From contig CALUYS010000001.1 of assembly GCA_944325065.1 (NCBI GenBank), positions 99,439 through 163,438 on the forward strand: DNA of 64,000 nucleotides, written 5' to 3'. The notes beneath the pieces are model-generated. The model saw only the letters and a program-made list of their open reading frames with translations. It was not told the origin of the DNA and searched no databases. Position numbers and translations under genes: made by a program. Positions 17,626-26,207 of the stretch are shown here, in pieces; within the stretch, counting starts at the first letter, position 1; every line of letters starts with the position of its first letter. This stretch comes from Candidatus Gastranaerophilales bacterium. Its GTDB lineage: Bacteria; Cyanobacteriota; Vampirovibrionia; Gastranaerophilales; Gastranaerophilaceae.

Positions 17626-18652
17626 TATCCTTATTATTTAAATTTATTTTATTTTTTTGTTTCTGAGGTTTATTATTTGTTAATGAAATAATATTACCCA
17701 AAATTGTTGAAGCAATAGCTGTATAAATTAATGCTTTACCAGCTTTTTTAGAATGCATTTCTTTGAAACTTTCAACTAACGTACTTGCTAATTTCTTAGT
17801 TTTTCCTAATATATTACTTGGAGCCATTTTTTGGATACCTTTTGCTGTTGGTTTAAGCCCAAAAAATTCCTTTGTAGAATTTTGCATACATAACCCAACT
17901 CCAAGTATAGCCCAAGCATAACTTGACCACGTTTCTGCAAGACGTTCTTTTACAACTACCTTATGTATAAATGGCTTTACAATTTGATCAGAGGCATTTA
18001 AATTTTTGCCCAATCCATTTTTTTGAGCGATATAATCATAATAAGAACCTCGCTTTTTACCGTATTTTTCATAATCATAAAGTAAATCAGACCTTGTAAA
18101 ATCAGCACTTTCAAAAACTTTATGATATTCTATATTTGCATTCACTTTTCCATCACTTGTGCTTGGTAAATCACGAACAACTTTTTTATAAGGTAAATCA
18201 ACATCAATGCCTGTTATCCATTTTACAGGTTTTTTAATAAAATTTTTAGAAATATTTTTTAATACACCATAAGCCAAAACCCCAAAAGCAAATGCATTGC
18301 AATATTTTGAAGCTTGTTTTGAACCATGCTTATCATAATATTTTGCTATTGGCGATATTAACATTAAAGATGCACTACCTAAAATATATGGTATAGTACC
18401 CATAGCCAAAAATTCATAAAAATTAGAATTTTTATCACCTTTTATACCCTTAGCAGGATATATTGTAAATGCATTTATGACTCTATCTGCTGATATTTTT
18501 GCTCTATTTTTAAATGTATTCTCAACTATACAATCACTTGCTTCATGTATTTCTTGTTCTCTTGTTTCTTTTTTACCGCCTTTTTTACGGTCATTTATAA
18601 ACCCCGTACCAAAACCTTTATTATTTAAACTCACTAATGATAAAATATTCAT
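17612..18652 (-). CDS. Membrane protein of unknown function, first gene of the GH13 operon
   Basis: 346 aa with a basic N-terminus (RKKGGKKETR), two central membrane helices (about 80-102 and 120-138), a third near 240-255 and a fourth near 308-325, then a short Lys/Asn tail. There is no signal peptide and no recognised domain. The layout (polar start, helices, soluble Lys-rich loop, terminal helix) resembles the following 817-aa protein, so the two may be partners. GGA lies 8 bases before the ATG. The gene ends in the start region of its neighbour. Confidence 0.72.
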   Translation of the reverse strand: MNILSLVSLNNKGFGTGFINDRKKGGKKETREQEIHEASDCIVENTFKNRAKISADRVINAFTIYPAKGIKGDKNSNFYEFLAMGTIPYILGSASLMLISPIAKYYDKHGSKQASKYCNAFAFGVLAYGVLKNISKNFIKKPVKWITGIDVDLPYKKVVRDLPSTSDGKVNANIEYHKVFESADFTRSDLLYDYEKYGKKRGSYYDYIAQKNGLGKNLNASDQIVKPFIHKVVVKERLAETWSSYAWAILGVGLCMQNSTKEFFGLKPTAKGIQKMAPSNILGKTKKLASTLVESFKEMHSKKAGKALIYTAIASTILGNIISLTNNKPQKQKNKINLNNKDSVVC

Positions 18653-18736
18653 CTATTTTTTCCATCTATAACCATTAGAACAACACTTATATAACACTCC
18701 TAAAAAAAAAATTTGTTAGTTTTTAGTATAATTGTT

Positions 18737-19170
18737 ACAAATCTTTACAAAAAAATGTCGGTGAATTCAAGAAGCAATCGCAACATTATGAAGTTTAAAA
18801 ACTTGTTCAGGTGTCATATAATTAAGAACTTTCATCGGTCTATTGTTAACCCAATTTTCAACATACGCAATTTCTTTATCTGTTATTATATCTTTTTTTT
18901 CAACTTCAAAGAACTCACATAAATTATCATATCTTATACTTTTAATTGTAATTCTATAAGGTTTTATTTATTAACCAATAATGTCATAAAACTTGATTGT
19001 CTTACTATTATTCAATAATATTTCAGTTTCTCCTTAAAAAAAAATGGGACATTATTTTTAAAGTTACCTTATCCGCTAGGATTTAAGTTTTGCAATTTTT
19101 TTGTTTGTACTATATCTTTTTTGCTCCTTGTTATATTATATTTTAGACGATAGTACTACTTTTGTTTACT
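18737..19170 (-). mobile_element. Decayed IS30-family copy 1, internally deleted
   Basis: This 527-base gap between genes holds an IS30 remnant. On the minus strand, about 18931 down to 18760 encodes an IS30 transposase end: SIRYDN, then AYVENWVNNRPMK and TPEQVFKLHNVAIAS with an intact stop. Compared with the copy at 34.1-34.5 kb, the segment with the catalytic Glu is missing. The terminal sequence GTTACAAATCTTTACAAAAA at 18737-18756 recurs inverted at the end of the 34-kb copy and is probably the terminal repeat. The distal part (19090-19170) resembles 30460-30530, so the two remnants share more than the gene end. Confidence 0.7.
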
Positions 19171-19187
19171 AAACTATCACAAAATAA

Positions 19188-19790
19188 TTATTCACGTGTA
19201 ACAACTTTATCTATTAAACCATACTCTTTTGCTTGTTCACTTGACATATAATTATCTCTTTCCGTATCTTCTTTTATTATTTCAATATCTTTACCTGTAT
19301 TATTTGATAAGATAGTATTTAACATAGTTTTCATTCTTAATATTTCTTTTGCTTCAATTTCAATATCTGTTGCTTGTCCTTGAGCACCACCTATAGGTTG
19401 ATGAATCATGATACGTGCTTGCGGTAAAGCCATACGTTTTCCTTTAGTACCTGAAGATAATAAAAATGCTCCCATACTCGCAGCTTCTCCAAAACATATT
19501 GTTGATACATCTGATTTTATTAAATTCATTGTATCATATATTGCCATACCAGCTGTTATTACACCACCTGGACTATTTATATACATCATTATATCTTTTT
19601 CATTATTTTCACTATCTAATAATAGAAGTTGAGCAACTATTGAATTTGCAATTTCATCATCTATTTCACTTCCCAAAATTATAATTCTATCACGAAGTAA
19701 ACGTGAAAATATATCAAATGACCTTTCGCCTCTAGATGAAGCTTCAATTACAGTTGGTAAATAACTTAATATTTTATTTTTATTTTCCAT
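19188..19790 (-). CDS. clpP: ATP-dependent Clp protease proteolytic subunit
   Basis: ClpP is the serine peptidase barrel that degrades proteins fed by ClpX/ClpA/ClpC. The 200-aa product has the full triad: Ser105 in [11 protein letters not shown], His130 in [12 protein letters not shown] and Asp179 in TERDNYM, plus the INSPGG oxyanion loop. Length and motifs are normal. The gene is followed by the IS30 remnant and no clpX is adjacent, so it is apparently transcribed alone or with mtaB. Confidence 0.97.
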   Translation of the reverse strand: MENKNKILSYLPTVIEASSRGERSFDIFSRLLRDRIIILGSEIDDEIANSIVAQLLLLDSENNEKDIMMYINSPGGVITAGMAIYDTMNLIKSDVSTICFGEAASMGAFLLSSGTKGKRMALPQARIMIHQPIGGAQGQATDIEIEAKEILRMKTMLNTILSNNTGKDIEIIKEDTERDNYMSSEQAKEYGLIDKVVTRE

Positions 19791-19829
19791 AATTTTAATC
19801 TCTTTTATTTTCTATTAAACTATTTAAAA

Positions 19830-21095
19830 TTATATCACTTTAACAAGTATTTTGTCTTCAATTATTTTTTCAAACCTTGCTTCTTTTACCCCTTCAAATT
19901 TTTCATTACACAATATATTTATATAATTATTGCTTATTCCTTTATAGTATTGTGCTATTTTTTGGGGTTCAATAATAATTTTTGCTATTTTACCTATATT
20001 TTCATTTAGAAAAGAAATATATTTAATATTACTTAAATTTTTTATAAGTCTAACTCGTTCATTTTTCTCTTTTTCATTAATTTGATTTTGCATGGTATAA
20101 GCAATTGTATTTTCACGTTTTGAATATGGAAAAACATGCACTTTTGATAATTTTGATTTCTTAATATTATTATATGTTATATTAAAGTCATCGAGTGTTT
20201 CATTAGGGAATCCAACAATTATATCACAACCAATAAATGCATTTGGGAAAGTTTTTTTTATTTTATCTATTAAATCCAAAACTTCTTTTGTTTCATAATG
20301 CCTGTTCATACTTTTTAAAGTTTTGTCACAAAGAGACTGTATTGATAGATGAAAATGTGGACAAAATTTTTGAGAATTTGATACTATTTCAAAAAAGTCA
20401 TCATCAAGTTCATTTGGAGTTAATGAACCAAGTCTATACTGTTTTATATTTGTTTTTTCAATATTTTTAAGTAAGTGATTAAAGGTTAAACCAAAATCTA
20501 CTCCCCACTGACCGATATGAATACCGGTTAAAACAACTTCATTATAACCATTATTTTCAAGTATATTAATTTGGTTTATTATATTTTCAAGTTTATTACT
20601 TCTCACCTTACCTCTAGCAAATGGTATTATACAATATGAACATCGATTATTACAACCATCTTCTATTTTTATAGTAGCTCTTGTTTTTGAAACATTATTG
20701 ACAGTAAATTCTTCAAACTCATTTTGGTCCAAAATATTTGAAACTTCATAATATTTAATTTTGTTTAAATATTCAAGTATTTTAAACTTTTCATTATTCC
20801 CTAAAACTATATCTATATTTGGATTTTCAATAGCTTGATTAGTATGTGTTTGGCAATAGCATCCAATTGCAATAACTTTTATATTTTTATTTTTTTTCTT
20901 TACATTTTTAATAAAACCAAGTACTTTTTTATCTGCTGTTTGGGTGACAGTACAAGAATTGACAATACAAACATTTGCATCTGAGACAAAAGATGTTTCT
21001 ATATAATTATTATCTTGCAATAATTTTTTAATGTACTCTGACTCAATTTGGTTTGTTTTGCAACCAAAAGTTTTAATAAAAAACCTATTATTCAT
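19830..21095 (-). CDS. mtaB: tRNA (t6A37) methylthiotransferase MtaB-type
   Basis: Radical-SAM enzyme adding a methylthio group to N6-threonylcarbamoyl-A37 of tRNA. The N-terminal UPF0004 domain carries FGCKTNQIES, NSCTVT and IGCYCQ cysteines for the auxiliary cluster. The radical-SAM CxxxCxxC is in DGCNNRCSYCIIPFARG; a short TRAM-like tail follows. The t6A link (TCT rather than TNT near the N-terminus) favours MtaB over MiaB. I chose ATG 21095, 4 bases after the upstream stop; GTG 21113 would overlap that gene by 14 bases. Neither has a clear binding site. The tsaE/tsaB genes of t6A synthesis lie at 61.4-62.5 kb. Confidence 0.9.
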   Translation of the reverse strand: MNNRFFIKTFGCKTNQIESEYIKKLLQDNNYIETSFVSDANVCIVNSCTVTQTADKKVLGFIKNVKKKNKNIKVIAIGCYCQTHTNQAIENPNIDIVLGNNEKFKILEYLNKIKYYEVSNILDQNEFEEFTVNNVSKTRATIKIEDGCNNRCSYCIIPFARGKVRSNKLENIINQINILENNGYNEVVLTGIHIGQWGVDFGLTFNHLLKNIEKTNIKQYRLGSLTPNELDDDFFEIVSNSQKFCPHFHLSIQSLCDKTLKSMNRHYETKEVLDLIDKIKKTFPNAFIGCDIIVGFPNETLDDFNITYNNIKKSKLSKVHVFPYSKRENTIAYTMQNQINEKEKNERVRLIKNLSNIKYISFLNENIGKIAKIIIEPQKIAQYYKGISNNYINILCNEKFEGVKEARFEKIIEDKILVKVI

Positions 21096-21099
21096 TTTA

Positions 21100-21360
21100 T
21101 TATATTTGTTCACAAGGGGGTAACGTGCTTGAAAACTCTGCTATGACCCTAGAAACATCAGGCCCACCAATGACTACTTCAAGAATTAATTGTGAGTTTA
21201 TAATAACAGTTTCGACATATTCCATAAGGTTAATATCAAGAACTTGCAGTTCAAGATAATCATAACCTACATATTTAATCTTACCATACTCTGATGAACC
21301 ACCCCATCTTATAAATACAACTTGTTTTTCAAATTGTTTTAATTTCTGTATTAATTTCAT
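21100..21360 (-). CDS. Small conserved-looking protein, possibly an Sm-like barrel
   Basis: 86 aa, all beta in appearance after a short N-terminal helix: VVFIRW, then YGKIKYVGYDYLELQVLD, then YVETVIINSQLILEVVI. This strand order (a loop-free first half, then 'vIpl..I..V') resembles small Sm-like/LSm barrels, but no diagnostic residue can be checked. It ends with a short PPCEQ tail. It is transcribed with mtaB, whose start lies 4 bases downstream. Function is unknown. Confidence 0.6.
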   Translation of the reverse strand: MKLIQKLKQFEKQVVFIRWGGSSEYGKIKYVGYDYLELQVLDINLMEYVETVIINSQLILEVVIGGPDVSRVIAEFSSTLPPCEQI

Positions 21361-21432
21361 ATATCACCTAAAAATTAAATAAAAGATAAACAATATTATT
21401 ATTTTATCTATAATAATCCAAAAGTCAATTTA

Positions 21433-21876
21433 TTATTTTTTATTAAGTTGATTAATTACTTTTGCACTTATATCTGTTGCTCCATAAATTACACTTGAAT
21501 CAGTTAGTATAAGATTATATCCTTCTATTTTTCCAACTTGTTTAACAGCATCATTTATATTTGTCTGTATTTTTTTTAGCTCATTATCTGAATATTTTTT
21601 TAAGTTTTCGATTTTTACTGCTAATTCTTTTTTTGAAGCTTCTTCTATTTGCTTAGCTTCTTCTTTTGATTTAGCATTTTTCATTTTTAATTGAGCATTT
21701 TGAACAAATTTATCAATATCATTTTCTTGTGATTGAATTTTTGAATGAATATTTTTTGCATAATTATACTCGTTCATAACGTTTGTTAAGTTAACAACTC
21801 CAAACTTTTCAGCGGCTATAACCTTTTGACAACAAAACATACAAGAAATAATTAAAAGTGCAAATATTTTTTTCAT
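21433..21876 (-). CDS. OmpH/Skp-family periplasmic protein
   Basis: 147 aa with a signal peptide (about 1-21, ending VIAA) followed by the Skp pattern: KFGVVNLTNVMNEY, a long charged coiled coil (about 40-110) and the closing EGYNLILTDSSVIYG strand. Skp/OmpH proteins chaperone outer-membrane proteins across the periplasm, which supports a diderm cell. The coiled coil is slightly shorter than in E. coli Skp. It is divergent from rpiB. Confidence 0.85.
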   Translation of the reverse strand: MKKIFALLIISCMFCCQKVIAAEKFGVVNLTNVMNEYNYAKNIHSKIQSQENDIDKFVQNAQLKMKNAKSKEEAKQIEEASKKELAVKIENLKKYSDNELKKIQTNINDAVKQVGKIEGYNLILTDSSVIYGATDISAKVINQLNKK

Positions 21877-21993
21877 ATATTAAAACTCCTCTTTATCATC
21901 TTTTTTTATACTATATTATTTTTATTAAAATGTAAATAGTTAATTTTATTATTTGTTATAATAAAAAAAGAAAAATTAAAAGGAGACTTCATA

Positions 21994-22425
21994 ATGACAA
22001 TAATAATTGGTTGTGATCATGGTGGTTTTAACTTAAAAAATAAAATTATGCAGTATTGTGAAAAAAATCAAATAAAATTTCAAGATTTTGGGACATACTC
22101 AAATGATAGTGTAGATTATCCAGAGATTGCTTTTAAAGTTGCGAAAGAAGTTGTAAATACAAATTCAAAAGGTATCTTGGTTTGTGGTTCTGGGATTGGC
22201 ATGTCGATTGCTGCTAATAAGGTTAAAGGTGTAAGAGCTATTTGTGTAAATGATCCTTATATGGCTATATTATCTCGAGAACATAATGATACCAATATCT
22301 TGTGTTTAGGTGAACGTGTTTTAGGAACAAATGCAGCTTTATATATTCTTAAGATTTGGCTTGAAACTCATTTTTTAGGCGAAAGACACTTAAAACGTGT
22401 AAATATGATTAATAATTATAATTAA
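21994..22425 (+). CDS. rpiB: Ribose 5-phosphate isomerase B
   Basis: Interconverts ribulose 5-phosphate and ribose 5-phosphate in the pentose phosphate pathway. The 143-aa product has the RpiB/LacAB landmarks: IGCDHGGFNLK near the start, DYPEIAFKVA, the catalytic Cys loop CGSGIGMSIAANK, and SREHNDTNILCLGERV. AAAGGAG precedes the ATG and a TATAAT lies at 21957-21962. It is followed closely by a ThiF-family gene. Confidence 0.96.
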   Translation: MTIIIGCDHGGFNLKNKIMQYCEKNQIKFQDFGTYSNDSVDYPEIAFKVAKEVVNTNSKGILVCGSGIGMSIAANKVKGVRAICVNDPYMAILSREHNDTNILCLGERVLGTNAALYILKIWLETHFLGERHLKRVNMINNYN

Positions 22426-22435
22426 AAGGTTGTTT

Positions 22436-23161
22436 ATGAATGAAATATTTTCTCGTAATATTTTAATTGAAAAAATAGGTAAGGAAGGTCAAAAAAAATT
22501 AAATAATACAAAAGTTTTAGTTGCAGGTCTAGGTGGGCTTGGAAGTGGTGTAATTGCTAATCTTACTTCTCTTGGAATTGGAACTATTGGACTTCTTGAC
22601 TGTGACAAAATTGAAAAAACAAATTTAAATAGACAATTTATACACAAATATTGTGACATTGGAATAGAAAAAACAAAATCAGCACAAAACTGGATAAAAA
22701 ATTACCATCCAGAAATTAAAACTTATGCTTATAATTTAAAACTTGATGAATATAATTATACTAATATAATCCAAAATTATGATATAATTGTAGATTGTTT
22801 TGACTCTTATGTTTCAAAATTTTTGTTAAATAAAATTGCAATAAAAAATAATAAAATTTTAATACACGCTGGAGTGTCTGAATTTCAAGGACAAGTTACA
22901 ACAATTATTAATAAACAAACTCCTTGTTTGAATTGTCTTTTTGAAGATATTAAAAATTTGAATGAATATGAAGTTAAAGGTATAGTAAGTCCTATTATTA
23001 ATATAATTGCCTCAATTCAATCAAATGAAATTATAAAAATTATTTTAAATTTTGATAATATTTTAAAAGGTAAACTATTAACTTTTAGTTTATTTAACTA
23101 TAAGCTTAATATTTTAAATTTTGAAAGAAATAAAAATTGTAGTATTTGTAATGAACATTAA
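22436..23161 (+). CDS. ThiF/MoeB/HesA-family E1-like adenylyltransferase
   Basis: 241 aa from ATG 22436 (AAAAGG is 6 bases upstream; TTG 22430 overlaps the site). The E1 Rossmann ATP site is VLVAGLGGLGSG, followed by DCDKIEKTNLNRQFI with the adenylation Arg/Lys and DCFDSYVSKFLLN. A C-x2-C pair in TPCLNC and a second in NCSICNEH form the usual structural zinc site. Such enzymes activate the C-terminal Gly-Gly of ThiS/MoaD-like carriers. No carrier gene is nearby, so the sulfur pathway served is unknown. Its stop interlocks with the convergent gene's stop. Confidence 0.88.
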   Translation: MNEIFSRNILIEKIGKEGQKKLNNTKVLVAGLGGLGSGVIANLTSLGIGTIGLLDCDKIEKTNLNRQFIHKYCDIGIEKTKSAQNWIKNYHPEIKTYAYNLKLDEYNYTNIIQNYDIIVDCFDSYVSKFLLNKIAIKNNKILIHAGVSEFQGQVTTIINKQTPCLNCLFEDIKNLNEYEVKGIVSPIINIIASIQSNEIIKIILNFDNILKGKLLTFSLFNYKLNILNFERNKNCSICNEH

Positions 23162-25011
23162 TTTTTGTTATCAATATATATTTCATTCAAGTTATGTAGG
23201 ATGCCTCCTAAAGATGTTGGATATAAATTTTTAACTTTGTTTCTCACAGCAACAATATTTAAAGGCGAGTATAAATAAATAAAAGGTCTTTCATTATATA
23301 CGATTTCTTGATATTTATCATATAATTTTTTACGTTTATTAAAATCTATTTCTAAACTTGCCTCATCAAAAATATTATCAAGTTGTTTCTCAAAAGGAAG
23401 AATATCTTTTGGATTGTCATTTTTTTTACGTTTGTTAAACATGTGTAATGCACCATATGAATACCAAACATTTTTTCCTCCGTGTGGTTCAAGAGGGCTA
23501 CCAGTTAAGCCTAAAACAACCGTATCCCATTCAAGTGTATTTGTTATTCGATTAACAAGTGTATTAAATTCAATAGGCTTAAAATTGACTTTTATACCAA
23601 GATTGGATAGATCTTCTTTTATCATTACTCCAATTATTTCACGTTCTAAATTTCCAGCATTAGTAAGAAGGTCAAATTCAACAATATTACCATTTTTATC
23701 ATTTAATATATTATTTTTATCCCAATAAAATCCACTTTTTTTAAGTAAAACTTTACTTCTATTTAAGTCGACTTTATGTCCTTTTGCAATTTTTTCATTT
23801 AAAAATATGGATTGTAACGATTCTGCAGTAAATAAAGGTACACCAACACCTGAACTTACATTAAATATTATTGCATCTCTGTCAATTGCATAGTCAATAG
23901 CTTCACGAAAATTTCTATCATTAAACCACTTTTGTTTTCGTTCATCAACAAAAAATTTACCTTTATCATTTTTTTGCTTGTTTAGATTAAAACACAAAAA
24001 TAAAGTACTTGATGTTGGTCCTAAATTGTATACTTTATAATCTGATTTTTGTTCGTTATCAATATATTTTGATACATAATAACCATTTAGATTTATAATG
24101 TCACTTTCTTTTGATTGAAATTTTAATAACTCAGTATTTTGGTCTTGTACTATTTGAAAAATGTATTTATCAAGATATGGAAGTTTATCACCATTTTTAT
24201 TAATCATATAATAATTTGGATTTCGCTTTAAAACAATCCTTTGAGCAGGAATATATTCTTCAAGCATAAAACCACCGCTTGTAACAAATTTTTTAAAATC
24301 ACTATTTGTGCTTAATTGAAGGTTAAAAGCTTCTTCTCCAAGATCAGTATATTTTTTTAAGATATGTTTTGGGGCGATAGGAACCCCTATCATTCTTAAA
24401 AAAGGTGCAAAAGGTTTTGAAAGGGTAAATTTTATTGTATAATCATCAATTTTTGAAATTTTTGGTAATTCTCCATCAATATATAAAGAATCGCGTGTAC
24501 TTGTATTTCCAAGTCCCTTAAAAATAATTTCATTAAAGGTGAAAATAATATCATCTGCCGTTATAGGTTTTTTATCAGTCCATGTTAAACCTTTTCTAAG
24601 ATAAAAGATATAAGTTTTGCCATTATCCAAAATTTTAAACTCTTTTGCAAGTTTTGGAATGACTTCTCCATTTAAAACATTTGTTGTAACAAGTGAATCA
24701 TAAAGTAATTCAGCAATTTCAGATGAAGTTGCATCTCTTGACTCCCAAGGATTAAAAGTTTTTGGACCTTCACCTATTATTGTAACAACTAAATTCCCGC
24801 CAAATTTGCCTAAAGGAAGGTTAGATACAAGATAATCTATATTATTAATACTTTCATTATTTGGATTTATATATTCATTATTAATTTTTTCATTTTTCTT
24901 ATTCGCTTGAGAATCTATTATTGTTTGTGGCTGCTTTAATTTTATTCTGGATAAAATTAATAATAAAGGTAACGTAAGGATAAATATTATAATAAAAATT
25001 TTTTTCTTCAT
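23158..25011 (-). CDS. Oligopeptide-type ABC transporter substrate-binding protein
   Basis: 617 aa from ATG 25011, selected because MKKKIFIIIFILTLPLLLIL is a clear membrane anchor; the longer frame would run into the upstream gene. Family-5 solute-binding features are present: GPKTFNPWESRDATSSEIAELLYDSL, then DGKTYIFYLRKGLTWTDKKPITADD and the C-terminal peptide-site lobes. No lipobox Cys follows the helix, so it may stay membrane-anchored by its signal helix. No permease or ATPase genes are adjacent; it is an orphan binding protein. Confidence 0.88.
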   Translation of the reverse strand: MKKKIFIIIFILTLPLLLILSRIKLKQPQTIIDSQANKKNEKINNEYINPNNESINNIDYLVSNLPLGKFGGNLVVTIIGEGPKTFNPWESRDATSSEIAELLYDSLVTTNVLNGEVIPKLAKEFKILDNGKTYIFYLRKGLTWTDKKPITADDIIFTFNEIIFKGLGNTSTRDSLYIDGELPKISKIDDYTIKFTLSKPFAPFLRMIGVPIAPKHILKKYTDLGEEAFNLQLSTNSDFKKFVTSGGFMLEEYIPAQRIVLKRNPNYYMINKNGDKLPYLDKYIFQIVQDQNTELLKFQSKESDIINLNGYYVSKYIDNEQKSDYKVYNLGPTSSTLFLCFNLNKQKNDKGKFFVDERKQKWFNDRNFREAIDYAIDRDAIIFNVSSGVGVPLFTAESLQSIFLNEKIAKGHKVDLNRSKVLLKKSGFYWDKNNILNDKNGNIVEFDLLTNAGNLEREIIGVMIKEDLSNLGIKVNFKPIEFNTLVNRITNTLEWDTVVLGLTGSPLEPHGGKNVWYSYGALHMFNKRKKNDNPKDILPFEKQLDNIFDEASLEIDFNKRKKLYDKYQEIVYNERPFIYLYSPLNIVAVRNKVKNLYPTSLGGILHNLNEIYIDNKN

Positions 25012-25051
25012 AATAACATTTTTACACAAACTAGAAAAAAAACATCGCCAT

Positions 25052-26056
25052 CTAATTAATATCCCATTTTCCGCAAGTTCCACCCCAACGAGCTATAATA
25101 TTCCCTTGAACATCTTTTATTCTTGATACTTGTGCATTGTCAGCTTCGCCTTCAACAATGGTAATAACTTCGCAATTATTAGCACAATCACTACATCCGT
25201 GTGTTATAGAAGAAAATTTTAAATCAGAAACTTGAAACCCTTTAAAGTTTGTTTCTTTTTCGGTATATTGATGATTTTCCATAGCGAGCAATGCAGCTCC
25301 GATAGCTCCCATAGTTTGATGATTATCAGGTACAATAACTTTTGTATTTAAAGCTTCTTCAAAAGCTTTTACCATGCCTTTATTAGTTGCAACACCACCT
25401 TGAAAAGTGACAGTAGGTAGAATTTCTTTTCCTAAAGCAAGATTACTCAAATAGTTTCTAACTAAAGCCTGACATAATCCATAAAGTAAATCCTCAACTG
25501 GATATCCGAGTTGTTGTTTGTGTATTAAATCACTTTCAGCAAAGACTCCGCATCGTCCTGCTATTCGAGCGGGCGATTTTGATTTTAAAGCAGTATCACC
25601 AAATTGTTCAATAGGCACATTTAATCTTCCTGCCTGCTGGTCTAAAAAACTTCCTGTTCCTGCAGCACAAACAGTATTCATAGCAAAATCAGTAACAATT
25701 CCATCACGCAAAATAATTATTTTGCTATCCTGTCCTCCTATTTCCAAAATAGTCTGCACCCCTGGGATATAAGTACTTGCAGCAACAGCATGTGCTGTTA
25801 TTTCATTTTTAATAACATCAGCACCTATCAACGCACCAGCAAGATTTCGTCCTGAACCTGTTGTTCCTGCTCCCATAATTTTAAAATTATTAGGCAGTTT
25901 ATCCAAAATACCATGTAACGCATTTTGAACAGCATTAACAGGACGTCCTTGTGTTCTTAACATATAATCTGCAACAAACTTGCCATTTTCATTAACCGCA
26001 GCTATTTTTGTTGTAACCGATCCTACATCAATACCCAAATATAAATTTTCTTGCAT
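25052..26056 (-). CDS. BadF/HgdC-type 2-hydroxyacyl-CoA dehydratase activase-like ATPase
   Basis: 334-aa ASKHA-fold ATPase. The phosphate loops are LGIDVGSVTTK and EIGGQDSKII. The two cysteines that bind the dimer-interface [4Fe-4S] cluster are Cys130 (VCAAGTGSF) and Cys169 (GRCGVFAESD). The C-terminus adds HGCSDCANNC, a Cys cluster normally found as a linker in the large DUF2229-fused activases, and then stops. So this is either a natural single-domain form or a shortened relative of those proteins. No dehydratase subunits lie next to it. It is divergent from the phosphohexomutase gene. Confidence 0.85.
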   Translation of the reverse strand: MQENLYLGIDVGSVTTKIAAVNENGKFVADYMLRTQGRPVNAVQNALHGILDKLPNNFKIMGAGTTGSGRNLAGALIGADVIKNEITAHAVAASTYIPGVQTILEIGGQDSKIIILRDGIVTDFAMNTVCAAGTGSFLDQQAGRLNVPIEQFGDTALKSKSPARIAGRCGVFAESDLIHKQQLGYPVEDLLYGLCQALVRNYLSNLALGKEILPTVTFQGGVATNKGMVKAFEEALNTKVIVPDNHQTMGAIGAALLAMENHQYTEKETNFKGFQVSDLKFSSITHGCSDCANNCEVITIVEGEADNAQVSRIKDVQGNIIARWGGTCGKWDIN

Positions 26057-26135
26057 TATTTCTACCCTATAAACGATTATTTTTATCTACTTTGAACTAT
26101 AGCAAAAAAATACTTTTTATTCAAATGTAAAAATT

Positions 26136-26163
26136 TTGTAAAAATCTAATTTTGTATTATAAT
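26136..26163 (+). promoter_or_regulatory. Promoter of the phosphohexomutase-sppA-Yip1 operon
   Basis: TTGTAA at 26136-26141 and TATAAT at 26158-26163 with a 16-base spacer. The predicted start near 26170 leaves a leader of about 38 bases containing GGAG before the ATG at 26208. Confidence 0.6.
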
Positions 26164-26207
26164 TTATAATGTATTTTATATTATTTACTTAATTTATGGA
26201 GTAGGTT

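Noticed and set aside
18713-18922. A 69-codon plus-strand frame at the IS30 remnant
   Set aside because: The minus strand reads as a real transposase end with a stop; the plus frame is its shadow.
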